Origin: Achromobacter spanius
Lineage (GTDB): Bacteria; Pseudomonadota; Gammaproteobacteria; Burkholderiales; Burkholderiaceae_B
DNA length: 64,000 bases
Assembly (NCBI RefSeq): GCF_029637605.1
Contig: NZ_CP121261.1
Span: forward strand, 1,054,001-1,118,000
Direction of reading: 5' to 3'
Position numbers and translations under genes: made by a program. The notes beneath the pieces are model-generated. The model had not been told where the DNA came from. It did no database searches and was given only the letters and a program-made list of their open reading frames with translations. Shown here in pieces: positions 47,417-55,376 of this stretch; the first letter of the stretch is position 1; the number at the start of each line of letters is the position of its first letter.

Positions 47417-48177
47417 AGTGCGATCTCCGCTGACAGCGGCACATGGTCCGACAGGCGCGACCACACGCGCGAGGCCTGCGGAACGGGCCGCCAATCGCGC
47501 ACGTTGCGCACATAAATGCGGTCCAGCCGCAGCAGCGGCCAGCGCGCGGGAAAGGTGCGGGCCGGGCGGCCCAGGCGCGTGGTGAAGACCTCCTGCGCGC
47601 CGCAGTTGGCCATGAAGCGGTTGGCGTTCAGGCGCCAGTCGTTGAAATCGCCCGCAATCAACAGGGGTTCATCGTCGGGCACCTCGCGCGCGACCAGTTC
47701 GCATAGACGGCCGAGCTGCTGGCCGCGATGGCGCTCCAGCAGGCCCAGGTGGACGCAGATGGCATGCACGGGGGCGTCGCCCGGCACGCGCAGCACGCAA
47801 TGCAGCAGGCCACGGCCTTCGTGCCCGTGCACGCTGACATCGTGGTTTTCGTAGCGCTCGATGGGGTAGCGCGACAGGATCGCGTTGCCATGATGGCCCG
47901 CCGGGTACACCGCGTTGCGTCCGTAGGCGTAGTCCGACCACAGCGTGTCGGCCAGGAATTCATATTGCGACAGCGCGGGCCAGGCCTCGTGGCGTTCGGC
48001 ATGCGCCTGGTGTTCGCCCAGGACTTCCTGCAGGAACACCACATCCGGCGCCGCCGTGCGTAGCGCCTCGCGCAGGTCGTGCAGCATGAAGCGCCGATTG
48101 AAGCTGGTGAATCCCTTGTGGGTATTGACGGTCAGTACCGTCAAGCGCCGGTGGGATTCGTCGGTCGGGACGGGCAT
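47413..48177 (-). CDS. Endonuclease/exonuclease/phosphatase-family protein (YbhP-like)
   Basis: A 254-residue protein with the EEP fold: [26 protein letters not shown] (catalytic Glu), [18 protein letters not shown] (Asp/Asn) and [10 protein letters not shown] (Asp/His). Members hydrolyse phosphodiesters in nucleic acids or phospholipid head groups. Next to ClsB a lipid substrate is plausible. The ATG at 48177 has a CGGAGAG site and matches family starts; the frame is open to 48252 without support. It is the first gene of the five-gene operon and is divergent from the RraA-family gene. Confidence 0.9.
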   Translation of the reverse strand: MPVPTDESHRRLTVLTVNTHKGFTSFNRRFMLHDLREALRTAAPDVVFLQEVLGEHQAHAERHEAWPALSQYEFLADTLWSDYAYGRNAVYPAGHHGNAILSRYPIERYENHDVSVHGHEGRGLLHCVLRVPGDAPVHAICVHLGLLERHRGQQLGRLCELVAREVPDDEPLLIAGDFNDWRLNANRFMANCGAQEVFTTRLGRPARTFPARWPLLRLDRIYVRNVRDWRPVPQASRVWSRLSDHVPLSAEIAL

Positions 48178-48475
48178 GGACTCTCCGGGGGAAATGGGTC
48201 CGCAACCCTGCGCAAGTTTCGTGCCTGAGCCGAAGCCTGGGGCCGATTTCATTGGGGGAAGGCGTGGCGGAGCGTGTAGCGGTAGTCACCCCGGGCGGAT
48301 GGCCGGAACTGCCCGCACTGGTCAAATTTGCCTGGGCCGGTAGCGAATCGCCGAGTCATACCCGCATAAAAAGCGGATTCTGAATCTGCAAAATCAAGGT
48401 TGTGCCCGCTTTTGCGTAGGGCCACAATCGGAATCCCCGCTATGCGGCACCCCGCCCGCAAGGAGAATTTGCATC

Positions 48476-49198
48476 ATGACGATTGCCTTTGAGCCACTGG
48501 ACGCAAACGTGGTCCAGGCCCTGTCCCGCATCACCACGGCCACGCTCACGACCGTGCTGTTGAAGAAAGGCTTGCGCAACGTGTGGGTGCGCGGCGCCCG
48601 CCCGCTGGCGCCGGACGCCAAGCGGATTGTCGGGCGCGCGTTCACGCTGCGCTTCGTGCCTGCCCGCGAGGACCTGGCCACGCCCGCGTCTTGGGCCTCG
48701 CCCATTTCCACGCGCGCCGCCATTGAAGACATGCCTGAAGGCTGCATTGCCGTGGTGGACGCGATGGGCGTCACCGATGCCGGTATCTTCGGCGACATTC
48801 TTTGCGCTCGCATGCAAAAGCGCGGCGTGGCCGCGCTGGTGACCGACGGCGTGGTGCGCGACCTGGAAGGCGTTGAAGGCACGGGCCTGCCCGTGTGGTG
48901 CGCCGGCGCGGCGGCCCCGCCTTCAGTGGCCGGGCTGACCTTCGTCGGCTGGCAAGAACCCGTGGGCTGCGGCGGCGTGGCCGTCTTTCCCAACGACGTC
49001 ATCGTGCTGGACCGAGACGGCGCCGTCCTCATCCCCGCCGCGCTACTGGACGAAGTGGTCGACATCGCCATCGAACAGGAACGCCTGGAAGGCTGGATCA
49101 TGCAGCAGGTAGAAGCCGGCGAAAAACTCCCCGGCCTCTACCCCCCCAACGAACAAACCCGGGCCAAATACCAAGCCTGGCGAAACCAGCAACCGTAA
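48476..49198 (+). CDS. RraA-family protein (aldolase/decarboxylase-like)
   Basis: The 240-residue protein belongs to the RraA/HMG-CHA aldolase fold. The core GDILCARMQKRGVAALVTDGVVRDLEG holds the conserved Arg-Asp pair. Class II pyruvate aldolases of this fold share a G-x20-R-D-x2-E/D motif; here the last position is Gly (RDLEG), so aldolase activity is uncertain. The long form with a C-terminal helix after FPNDVIVLDRDGAVLIP is typical of proteins often labelled ribonuclease activity regulator RraA, a name that says little about function. It has a textbook AAGGAG site. No pathway partner lies beside it. Confidence 0.86.
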   Translation: MTIAFEPLDANVVQALSRITTATLTTVLLKKGLRNVWVRGARPLAPDAKRIVGRAFTLRFVPAREDLATPASWASPISTRAAIEDMPEGCIAVVDAMGVTDAGIFGDILCARMQKRGVAALVTDGVVRDLEGVEGTGLPVWCAGAAAPPSVAGLTFVGWQEPVGCGGVAVFPNDVIVLDRDGAVLIPAALLDEVVDIAIEQERLEGWIMQQVEAGEKLPGLYPPNEQTRAKYQAWRNQQP

Positions 49199-49207
49199 AC
49201 CCCGGAC

Positions 49208-49426
49208 TCAATTCCCCCCTCGTATATTCCCCGCAACCCCGCCCGCCACGCCGCCAATCGCGGCGCCCGTCCAGGCGCTGCCACCGGCGATGGCGGCAAT
49301 CCCCGCGCCCGCGGCCGCTCCAATCGCCGCCCCGGACATGGTCCCTTGCTGTTTCGGCGTCATGTTCGTGCACGCCGCAAGCGTCCCTATCGCGACGCCG
49401 ATGACTAAGGTTCGAATAGCTTTCAT
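49208..49426 (-). CDS. Small glycine-zipper lipoprotein
   Basis: A 72-residue lipoprotein: residues 1-18 are a signal peptide with a LAAC lipobox. The mature part is a glycine zipper (GAAIGAAAGAGIAAIAGG, GAAIGGVAGGVAG), which packs as paired membrane helices. Such proteins sit in the envelope and are often stress related. I start at 49426 where the lipoprotein signal begins. It follows the exported protein gene by ten bases, so both are on one transcript. Confidence 0.8.
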   Translation of the reverse strand: MKAIRTLVIGVAIGTLAACTNMTPKQQGTMSGAAIGAAAGAGIAAIAGGSAWTGAAIGGVAGGVAGNIRGGN

Positions 49427-49436
49427 GACGGCTCCT

Positions 49437-49820
49437 TCAAGGCTTGCGCTGCATGCCGGGAACGACGACCTCAAACCACAAGGTCTCGATCACCGGACGC
49501 TCCAGCCGCGAGGGGTTCGCGGCATACCAGCTGTCCAGGCTCTGTCGTACCGTATCCAGGGTGTGCATTTGCAGGCCCTTGGAAAACCTGGGCACCAGGG
49601 TCTGAGTGTCCGGCGGCGCGCGGCGTTGCTGATACGCGCGTTCGACTTCAAGCAGGTTGGCAATCCCCAATAGATAGGCTTTCTTGAGATTGGCGTCGGA
49701 CTCCGTCCATTGCTTGCCTGTAATGATGGGGGCGGGGTCTGACATTTGCGCCACGCTGGGCGTGGTGGTCAGCAGGGACAGCGCCAGCGCTGCCGGACCT
49801 AACAGGTGTTTCACTTTCAT
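49437..49820 (-). CDS. Exported protein of unknown function
   Basis: A 127-residue protein with a clear signal peptide (residues 1-24, ending SVAQ). The mature part is helical and contains NLKKAYLLGIANLLEVERAYQ and DTVRQSLDSWYAANP. No catalytic motif is visible. It resembles small periplasmic Rap1a/Tai-like immunity-type proteins only loosely. It is co-transcribed with the glycine-zipper lipoprotein, so an envelope role is likely. Confidence 0.72.
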   Translation of the reverse strand: MKVKHLLGPAALALSLLTTTPSVAQMSDPAPIITGKQWTESDANLKKAYLLGIANLLEVERAYQQRRAPPDTQTLVPRFSKGLQMHTLDTVRQSLDSWYAANPSRLERPVIETLWFEVVVPGMQRKP

Positions 49821-50019
49821 CGCATCGCTCCTCGCGGGCTTAAAAGATCAAAAACAACCTTTGGATACCGTCCGCGAAAACCGGGCCAAGCAGGCCCGCG
49901 CGGAAATCGGCATCACTGAATTTATGCCTGAACGCAGGCGGCGGCAAGCAAGGTTTTGGGGGAGGGCAAGCGGCGCAGGGGTCGCGGGCCGCCGCCATGG
50001 CGCGTAAAATGCGCCGCTT

Positions 50020-50041
50020 GACGCCGGCATTCGCCGGCGTC
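50020..50041. promoter_or_regulatory. Hairpin just upstream of the DUF2946 start codon
   Basis: Nine perfect base pairs (GACGCCGGC / GCCGGCGTC) with loop ATTC end 13 bases before the ATG at 50055. A TAAAAT box lies at 50005-50010, so the hairpin may sit in the leader RNA and affect translation. The remainder of the 49821-50054 gap shows nothing else I recognise. Confidence 0.4.
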
Positions 50042-50054
50042 GTGGATTGGACGC

Positions 50055-50558
50055 ATGCGTACCGGATTGTCCCGTCGCCTTCCTCGCTTTGCCTCGGCCG
50101 CCGATTTCGGGCGGCTGTTGCTGCTGCTGTTGCTGGTGGCGCGGGCCTGGGTGCCGACCGGCTACATGCCCGATGCCGACGCGCTGCGGCAAGGCCGGCT
50201 GGCGCTGGGCTTCTGTACGGCGGGCGGCAACGTCATGGCGGCGCTGCATTCTCTGGGTGAACGGCAGGCGCCTGGCGATGGCCATCAAGCGATGCACGGC
50301 GATCACATGCTGCACGCCGACGAGGGCCACCACGGCCATCACGGCGCGGGGCATGACGACGAACGTGGCGCCGGGCAAGAATGCCCGTTTGGCCTGAGCG
50401 CGCATCAGATCCTGAACCTGCCGCCGTTGGCGGCCGTGGCGCCCGTGCTGTTGCGCTGGCTGGCGCAGCGCCCGCCAAAGGTGGAAGGCGTGCGCCCGCC
50501 CATGCCGGCCGCGGGCCCGCCCTTGGGGCAACGGGCGCCACCCTCGATACGCGGATAA
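50055..50558 (+). CDS. DUF2946-like His-rich envelope protein
   Basis: The 167-residue protein has the DUF2946 pattern: an N-terminal helix (LLLLLLLVARAWVPTGYMPD), then a central loop, a CPFGLSAHQ motif and a second helix. Between them (about residues 75-105) is a loop with some ten His plus Met and Asp residues, which should bind a metal such as copper or zinc. DUF2946 genes are often found beside TonB receptors and PepSY proteins for metal uptake. Its stop lies 73 bases before the PepSY gene, whose product has its own His/Met-rich loop. Confidence 0.78.
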   Translation: MRTGLSRRLPRFASAADFGRLLLLLLLVARAWVPTGYMPDADALRQGRLALGFCTAGGNVMAALHSLGERQAPGDGHQAMHGDHMLHADEGHHGHHGAGHDDERGAGQECPFGLSAHQILNLPPLAAVAPVLLRWLAQRPPKVEGVRPPMPAAGPPLGQRAPPSIRG

Positions 50559-50631
50559 GCCTTTCCGCCATGCGCCCCGCGCGCATGCTTGCCGCCCGAC
50601 AGGGGCGGCGTTGTTCGTATTCGAGAATCCC

Positions 50632-52095
50632 ATGTCCACGCACACCCTGGATACCGCCTCCGCGCCCGCTCGCGCGCGGGTTGCGGGCCGTAGCGCCTTG
50701 CTGGCGCTGATCACGCGCCTGCACTTTTACATCGGGCTGTTTGTCGGCCCCTTCATCTTGGTGGCCGCCGTCACCGGCACGCTGTTCGTGCTGACCCCGC
50801 AGATTGAAAACCTGCTCTATGCCGACCAACTGCACACCACGTCCACCGGGCCGGCACAGCCGTTGGCCAACCAGGTGCGGGTGGCGCAGGAGCGCATCGG
50901 CCCCGGGCCGCGCCTGTTTGCCGTGCGGCCCGCGCCCTCGCCCGGCGACACCACGCGCGTGATGTTCACGCAGCCCGGCATGGGCGATTCGGAAAGCCGC
51001 GCGCTGTTCGTCGACCCCGTCACGCTGGACATCAAGGGCGACATGATGGTCTACGGCACCAGCGGCACGCTGCCGTTTCGCACCACGCTGGACTACCTGC
51101 ATCGCAACCTGATGCTGGGGGCGCTGGGCCGCAACTACAGCGAACTGGCCGCGTCCTGGATGTGGCTGGCCACGCTGGGCGGCTTGGTACTGTGGTGGGC
51201 TGGGCGCCGCCGCAAACTTGCCGCGAATCAGGCCGAGGCCCAAGCCCGCAGCCCCAGGTTGCGCGCGCGCCGCTGGCACAGCTTGCTGGGGCTGTGGTTG
51301 GCGCTGGGGCTGCTGTTCCTGTCCGTCACGGGCCTGACCTGGTCGAACTGGGCGGGTGGCCGCGTGGACCAACTGCGCGCGCAACTGGGCTGGATCACGC
51401 CGGCGATCACGCTGAAGCTGCCCGGGGCCGGTGCCACGGCCGGCCCCGCGATGGGCGGCGGTGAACACGCGCATCATCACGGCGGCATGCAGATGGGGGG
51501 CAACGGGTCCGCAACCCCCATGGCAACCCCCGTGCCCGCGCTTCAGGACCCCGCCCGGGACTTCGACCGCATCCTGCAAACCGCGCGCCAAGGTGGCATC
51601 GACAGCACGCAGTTGGAAATCCGCCCGCCGCGTAGCGCCGACCAAGGCTGGATGGTGCGCGAGGTAGACCGTTCCTGGCCCACCCAGGTCGACACCATCG
51701 CCATCGACCCCGCCACCTACACGATCACCAGCCGGGCCGACTTCGATACCTTTCCGCTGATCGCCAAGCTGATCCGCTGGGGTGTCGACATGCACATGGG
51801 CATTCTGTTCGGCTGGCCCAATCAGTTGCTGATGGGCGCGATTGGCGTGGCGCTGTCCACCATGATCGTGCTGGGTTATCGCATGTGGTGGTTGCGGCGG
51901 CCCGCTGCCGGCGCGGGCGCCCAGACCCTGACCCAGGCCTGGGCCGCCCTGGGCTGGCCCGCGCGTATCGCCACGTTGGCGGTGGCGGCGGCGCTGGGTT
52001 GGTGCCTGCCCGTCATGGGGGTGAGCCTGCTGGCGTTCCTGGTGGTGGACGTGCTGCGCTCGTGGCGCCTTCAGTTGCCCACGCGCCGCGCATAG
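50632..52095 (+). CDS. PepSY-associated transmembrane protein
   Basis: The 487-residue membrane protein has the PepSY-TM layout: helix one (LITRLHFYIGLFVGPFILVAAVTGTLFVLTP), a large periplasmic part with PepSY domains, helix two near MWLATLGGLVLWWAG, helix three (HSLLGLWLALGLLFLSVTGLTW), a second periplasmic loop holding EHAHHHGGMQMGG, and two or three more helices at the end. Relatives act next to siderophore or metal uptake as ferric or cupric reductases, with His pairs (RLHF, RWHS, DMHMG) as candidate haem ligands. The metal-binding loop fits copper or iron. The 3' end overlaps the convergent regulator gene by 25 bases. Confidence 0.87.
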   Translation: MSTHTLDTASAPARARVAGRSALLALITRLHFYIGLFVGPFILVAAVTGTLFVLTPQIENLLYADQLHTTSTGPAQPLANQVRVAQERIGPGPRLFAVRPAPSPGDTTRVMFTQPGMGDSESRALFVDPVTLDIKGDMMVYGTSGTLPFRTTLDYLHRNLMLGALGRNYSELAASWMWLATLGGLVLWWAGRRRKLAANQAEAQARSPRLRARRWHSLLGLWLALGLLFLSVTGLTWSNWAGGRVDQLRAQLGWITPAITLKLPGAGATAGPAMGGGEHAHHHGGMQMGGNGSATPMATPVPALQDPARDFDRILQTARQGGIDSTQLEIRPPRSADQGWMVREVDRSWPTQVDTIAIDPATYTITSRADFDTFPLIAKLIRWGVDMHMGILFGWPNQLLMGAIGVALSTMIVLGYRMWWLRRPAAGAGAQTLTQAWAALGWPARIATLAVAAALGWCLPVMGVSLLAFLVVDVLRSWRLQLPTRRA

Positions 52096-52730
52096 CTGGC
52101 CAGCACGATGCGCTCGGACTGCGCCAGGTAGTCCTTCAGCGCATCGGCCGCCTTGCCGAATTCGCCGGCTTCCACGCTTTGCAGAATCTGCTGGTTCATG
52201 TCGGCATAGGGCGCGTGCAGGAATTCCGGGTCTTGCAGCAGCCCGAAGACCAGCCGCAGTTCGGCCAGCAATAAGGAAAACATGGCGTTCAGCCGTTCAC
52301 TGTCGGCCAATTCCACAATGGCCATGTGAAACGCCATGTTGGCGGTGCCCACGCCCGGCCAGTCCTGGCGTTCGCGGCAGGCCAGGGCGTCTTCCACCGA
52401 CTGGCGCATGCGCTGGCGCGCCGGATGGTGCGGGTACGCCTGCGCCAGCGCCTGGCATTCAATCATGCGCCGCACACGATAAATATCAATAATGGAAGCC
52501 ATGCTGGGCACGGCCACCGCCACCCCCCGGTTGGGCGAGTGAGTCAGCAGGCCTTCCTTGGTCAGGTTGCGAAACGCCTCGCGCAGCGTGTTGCGCGAGA
52601 CGTCCAGCGATTGCGTCAGCGCGGCTTCCGACAGCCGCTGGCCGGGCATGAATTCCCCGTTGATCAGGCGGCGGCGGATCTGCTCGGTAACCTTGTCGGT
52701 CAGGGTCTGGTGCGCGGCGGGCAGCGTCAT
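52071..52730 (-). CDS. GntR-family regulator, FadR subfamily, next to the Pxp cluster
   Basis: The 219-residue regulator has a winged helix-turn-helix (residues 8-75; GQRLSEAALTQSLDVSRNTLREAFRNL) and an FCD ligand domain with the metal residues in NMAFHMAIVEL and MNQQIL. It is divergent from pxpA and likely represses it. The FadR-type consensus site at 52821-52831 lies between them. Its 3' end overlaps the PepSY gene. Confidence 0.9.
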   Translation of the reverse strand: MTLPAAHQTLTDKVTEQIRRRLINGEFMPGQRLSEAALTQSLDVSRNTLREAFRNLTKEGLLTHSPNRGVAVAVPSMASIIDIYRVRRMIECQALAQAYPHHPARQRMRQSVEDALACRERQDWPGVGTANMAFHMAIVELADSERLNAMFSLLLAELRLVFGLLQDPEFLHAPYADMNQQILQSVEAGEFGKAADALKDYLAQSERIVLASYARRVGN

Positions 52731-52820
52731 AGGCGAAGGAGGGCAGTGGTCCGGTAGTCAATCCGGTAGTGAAATTACCGATAGGCGAAAGCCTGGCTTT
52801 GATCTACCATACTAACCAAT

Positions 52821-52831
52821 TTGTAGAACAA
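52821..52831. promoter_or_regulatory. FadR-subfamily operator between gntR and pxpA
   Basis: TTGTAGAACAA fits TNGTNNNACNA at every fixed position and is an exact TTGT-N3-ACAA palindrome. It lies 65-75 bases before pxpA. A second, weaker repeat (CGGTA-N7-TACCG) lies at 52764-52780. The rest of the 165-base gap is AT-richer than its surroundings, as expected for promoters. Confidence 0.6.
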
Positions 52832-52895
52832 TTGTGTAACTATCGTTCCACGATCAGCGTCAAAGGTGCGTGCGTCGGCGGACTAAGGATCAGAC

Positions 52896-53678
52896 ATGGC
52901 TGAGATCGATTTAAACAGTGACTTGGGCGAAAGCCTTGGCGCCTGGCGCATGGGCGATGACGAGGCCATGCTGGCCGTGGTGTCCAGCGCCAACGTGGCC
53001 TGCGGCTTCCATGCGGGCGACCCGGCCGGCATTCTGAGCACCTTGAAAGCCGCGCGCGCCAACGGCGTAACGGTGGGCGCGCATGTGTCCTACCCCGACC
53101 TGACCGGCTTTGGCCGACGCAACATGGACGTGGCCAGCGCTGACCTCGTGGCCGACATCATCTACCAGATTGGCGCGCTGAAAGGCCTGGCCGCCGCCGC
53201 CGGCACCGAGGTGCGCTACGTCAAGCCGCATGGCGCGCTGTACAACACCATCGCCCACGACGCCCGCCAGGGTAATGACGTGATCACGGCCATTCTGGAA
53301 ATCGATCCCAGCCTGGTGCTGGTGGGCCTGGCCGGCGCGCCGCTGTTGACGCTGGCGCAAGAGCGCGGTCTGCGCGTGGTGGCCGAAGCCTTCGCCGACC
53401 GCGCCTACACCCCGCAAGGCGCGCTGGTGTCTCGCCGCGAAAAGGGCGCCGTGCTGCATGACCCGAAGGCGGTGGCGCAACGCATGCTGCGCCTGGTGCA
53501 AGAGGGCGTCGTCGAGGCCATCGACGGCAGCCTGACCCGCGTGCAGGCCGATTCCATCTGTGTGCACGGCGACAGCCCCGGCGCGGTGGACATGGCGCGC
53601 GCGCTGCGTACGCAGCTTGAGCAGGCCGGCGTCAGCATCCGCCCGTTCGCGGCCGCTGCCCCCCTGCAATCCGCCTAG
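52896..53678 (+). CDS. pxpA: 5-oxoprolinase subunit A-like protein (LamB/YcsF family)
   Basis: The 260-residue LamB/YcsF protein begins with [22 protein letters not shown] and has [39 protein letters not shown] and CVHGDSPGA, which gather the conserved Asp/His residues of this TIM-barrel family. PxpA acts with PxpB and PxpC to open 5-oxoproline at the cost of ATP. The gene is first in its operon and is preceded by AAGGAT. Its stop overlaps the ribosome site of the PxpBC gene. Confidence 0.92.
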   Translation: MAEIDLNSDLGESLGAWRMGDDEAMLAVVSSANVACGFHAGDPAGILSTLKAARANGVTVGAHVSYPDLTGFGRRNMDVASADLVADIIYQIGALKGLAAAAGTEVRYVKPHGALYNTIAHDARQGNDVITAILEIDPSLVLVGLAGAPLLTLAQERGLRVVAEAFADRAYTPQGALVSRREKGAVLHDPKAVAQRMLRLVQEGVVEAIDGSLTRVQADSICVHGDSPGAVDMARALRTQLEQAGVSIRPFAAAAPLQSA

Positions 53679-53686
53679 GAGCCGGC

Positions 53687-55360
53687 GTGCGTTTCCTGCC
53701 TGTAAATACCGACGCGCTGTTGGTTGAGCTTGACGACCTGGAGCAGACCCTGGCGCTGTTCGCCGCGCTACAGGGCCGCCCGATTGAAGGCGTGACGGAA
53801 CTGGTGCCCGCCGCCCGCACCGTGTTGGTGGTGTTCCAGCCCGGCGTGGTCTCACGCGCTGCGCTGATCGCCGACATCGGCGCGCGCGACACCTCCAGCC
53901 GCGTGGCGCGCGACGGCAAGCTGATCGAAATTCCCGTCCATTACAACGGCGAAGACCTGGACGACGTGGCGCAGCACCTGGGCATCACGCGCGAAGAAGT
54001 CGTGCGCCGCCACACGGGCGGCACCTACAGCGTGGCCTTCACCGGCTTTGCGCCGGGCTTTGCCTACCTTAGCGGCGGCGACCCCACGCTGGACGTGCCG
54101 CGCCGCAAGACTCCGCGCACCCGCATCCCGGCAGGCGCCGTGGCGCTGGCGGGCACCTTCAGCGGCGTGTACCCGCAAGCCAGTCCGGGTGGCTGGCAGA
54201 TTTTGGGCGTGACGCCGGTCGCCATGTGGGATTTGAACCGCGAGACGCCCGCGCTGTTGCAACCGGGCTATCGCGTGCGATTTGTCGACGTGGGCGCGGC
54301 ATCGGTAGCGGCCACGTCCGCTGCATCGTCGGCATCGACGGCATCCGCCGCCTCGGCCACGTCGACGGCATCCGCTGCATCTACCGCATCCACCACATCG
54401 CCCAGCGCCGCGCGCGCGATATCCGCCACCCCCGCGCTGGAAGTCGTATCGCCCGGCTTGCAAGCCGTGTTCGAAGACCTGGGACGCCCCGGTCAGGCAC
54501 GCCAGGGCGTGGCCGCCTCCGGCGCCATGGACCAAGGCGCGCTGCGCGCCGCGAACCGGCTGGTGGGCAACGCACCCGGTGAGGCCGCCATTGAAATCGT
54601 CTACGGCGGTTTCCAGGTGCGCGCCCATGGCCCGTGCGTGCTGGCCGTAACCGGCGCACAGGGCAACATCGCATTGCGCGACGCCGCCGGTGCAAGCTGG
54701 ACGGTCCCTGGCTACCAAGCCTTTGCCATGGACGACGGCGACACGCTGACCCTGGCCCAACCCGACGCCGGCATCCGCTACTACCTGGCGGCGCGCGGCG
54801 GCTTTGCCGTAGAGCCCGTGTTGGGCAGTTGCTCTACCGACACGCTGGCCCGCGTCGGTCCCGAAGCGCTGGCGGCCGGTGACCGCGTCGGCATCCGGCC
54901 AGCCGGGCAGGGCGCCATCGTGGGCGGGCCCGAAACGCCGCCCGCCGATCTGCCGCGTACAAGCGCCGAGGTGGTGCTGGACGTGGTGCTGGGGCCGCGC
55001 ACCGACTGGTGCGATGCCGACGCCGTGGCGCTGCTGTCGCGCCAGGCCTGGACCGTGACGCCGCAATCCAACCGCGTCGGCATCCGCCTGCAGGGGGACG
55101 CGCCGCTGCAACGCGCCAACCATGCCGAGCTGCCCAGCGAGGGCACCCGCAAGGGCTCGATCCAGGTGCCCGCCAGCGGCCAGCCCGTGCTGTTCCTGGC
55201 CGACCATCCGCTGACCGGTGGCTACCCTGTCATTGGCTCGGTCGCGCCCTGGCACCTGGACCGCGCCGCCCAAATTCCCATCGGCGCGCGCGTGCGCCTG
55301 AACCCCATTTCCGACTTCGTTGCGGTTGATGTGCCCGCCGTGCAAGTCACCCCGACATAA
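53687..55360 (+). CDS. PxpB-PxpC fusion, 5-oxoprolinase subunits B and C (KipI-KipA type)
   Basis: A 557-residue fusion of two usually separate proteins. Residues 1-203 are PxpB/KipI ([40 protein letters not shown]). Residues 250-557 are PxpC/KipA ([51 protein letters not shown]). The joint, about residues 204-248 (DNA 54296-54430), is nearly all Ala, Ser and Thr, built from repeated GCATCC/GCATCG codon pairs. Both halves are homologous to the carboxyltransferase part of urea carboxylase (AHS1/AHS2). Start is a GTG with AGGAG five bases away. The biotin carboxylase gene follows after 16 bases. Confidence 0.9.
   Translation: MRFLPVNTDALLVELDDLEQTLALFAALQGRPIEGVTELVPAARTVLVVFQPGVVSRAALIADIGARDTSSRVARDGKLIEIPVHYNGEDLDDVAQHLGITREEVVRRHTGGTYSVAFTGFAPGFAYLSGGDPTLDVPRRKTPRTRIPAGAVALAGTFSGVYPQASPGGWQILGVTPVAMWDLNRETPALLQPGYRVRFVDVGAASVAATSAASSASTASAASATSTASAASTASTTSPSAARAISATPALEVVSPGLQAVFEDLGRPGQARQGVAASGAMDQGALRAANRLVGNAPGEAAIEIVYGGFQVRAHGPCVLAVTGAQGNIALRDAAGASWTVPGYQAFAMDDGDTLTLAQPDAGIRYYLAARGGFAVEPVLGSCSTDTLARVGPEALAAGDRVGIRPAGQGAIVGGPETPPADLPRTSAEVVLDVVLGPRTDWCDADAVALLSRQAWTVTPQSNRVGIRLQGDAPLQRANHAELPSEGTRKGSIQVPASGQPVLFLADHPLTGGYPVIGSVAPWHLDRAAQIPIGARVRLNPISDFVAVDVPAVQVTPT
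54296..54430 (+). repeat. Low-complexity Ala/Ser/Thr linker coding repeat
   Basis: About 45 codons between the PxpB and PxpC parts are almost only Ala, Ser and Thr, with recurring GCATC-containing hexamers. It looks like a flexible linker expanded by slippage and may vary in length between strains. Confidence 0.75.
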
Positions 55361-55376
55361 CGTGAACCCGCCTGCC

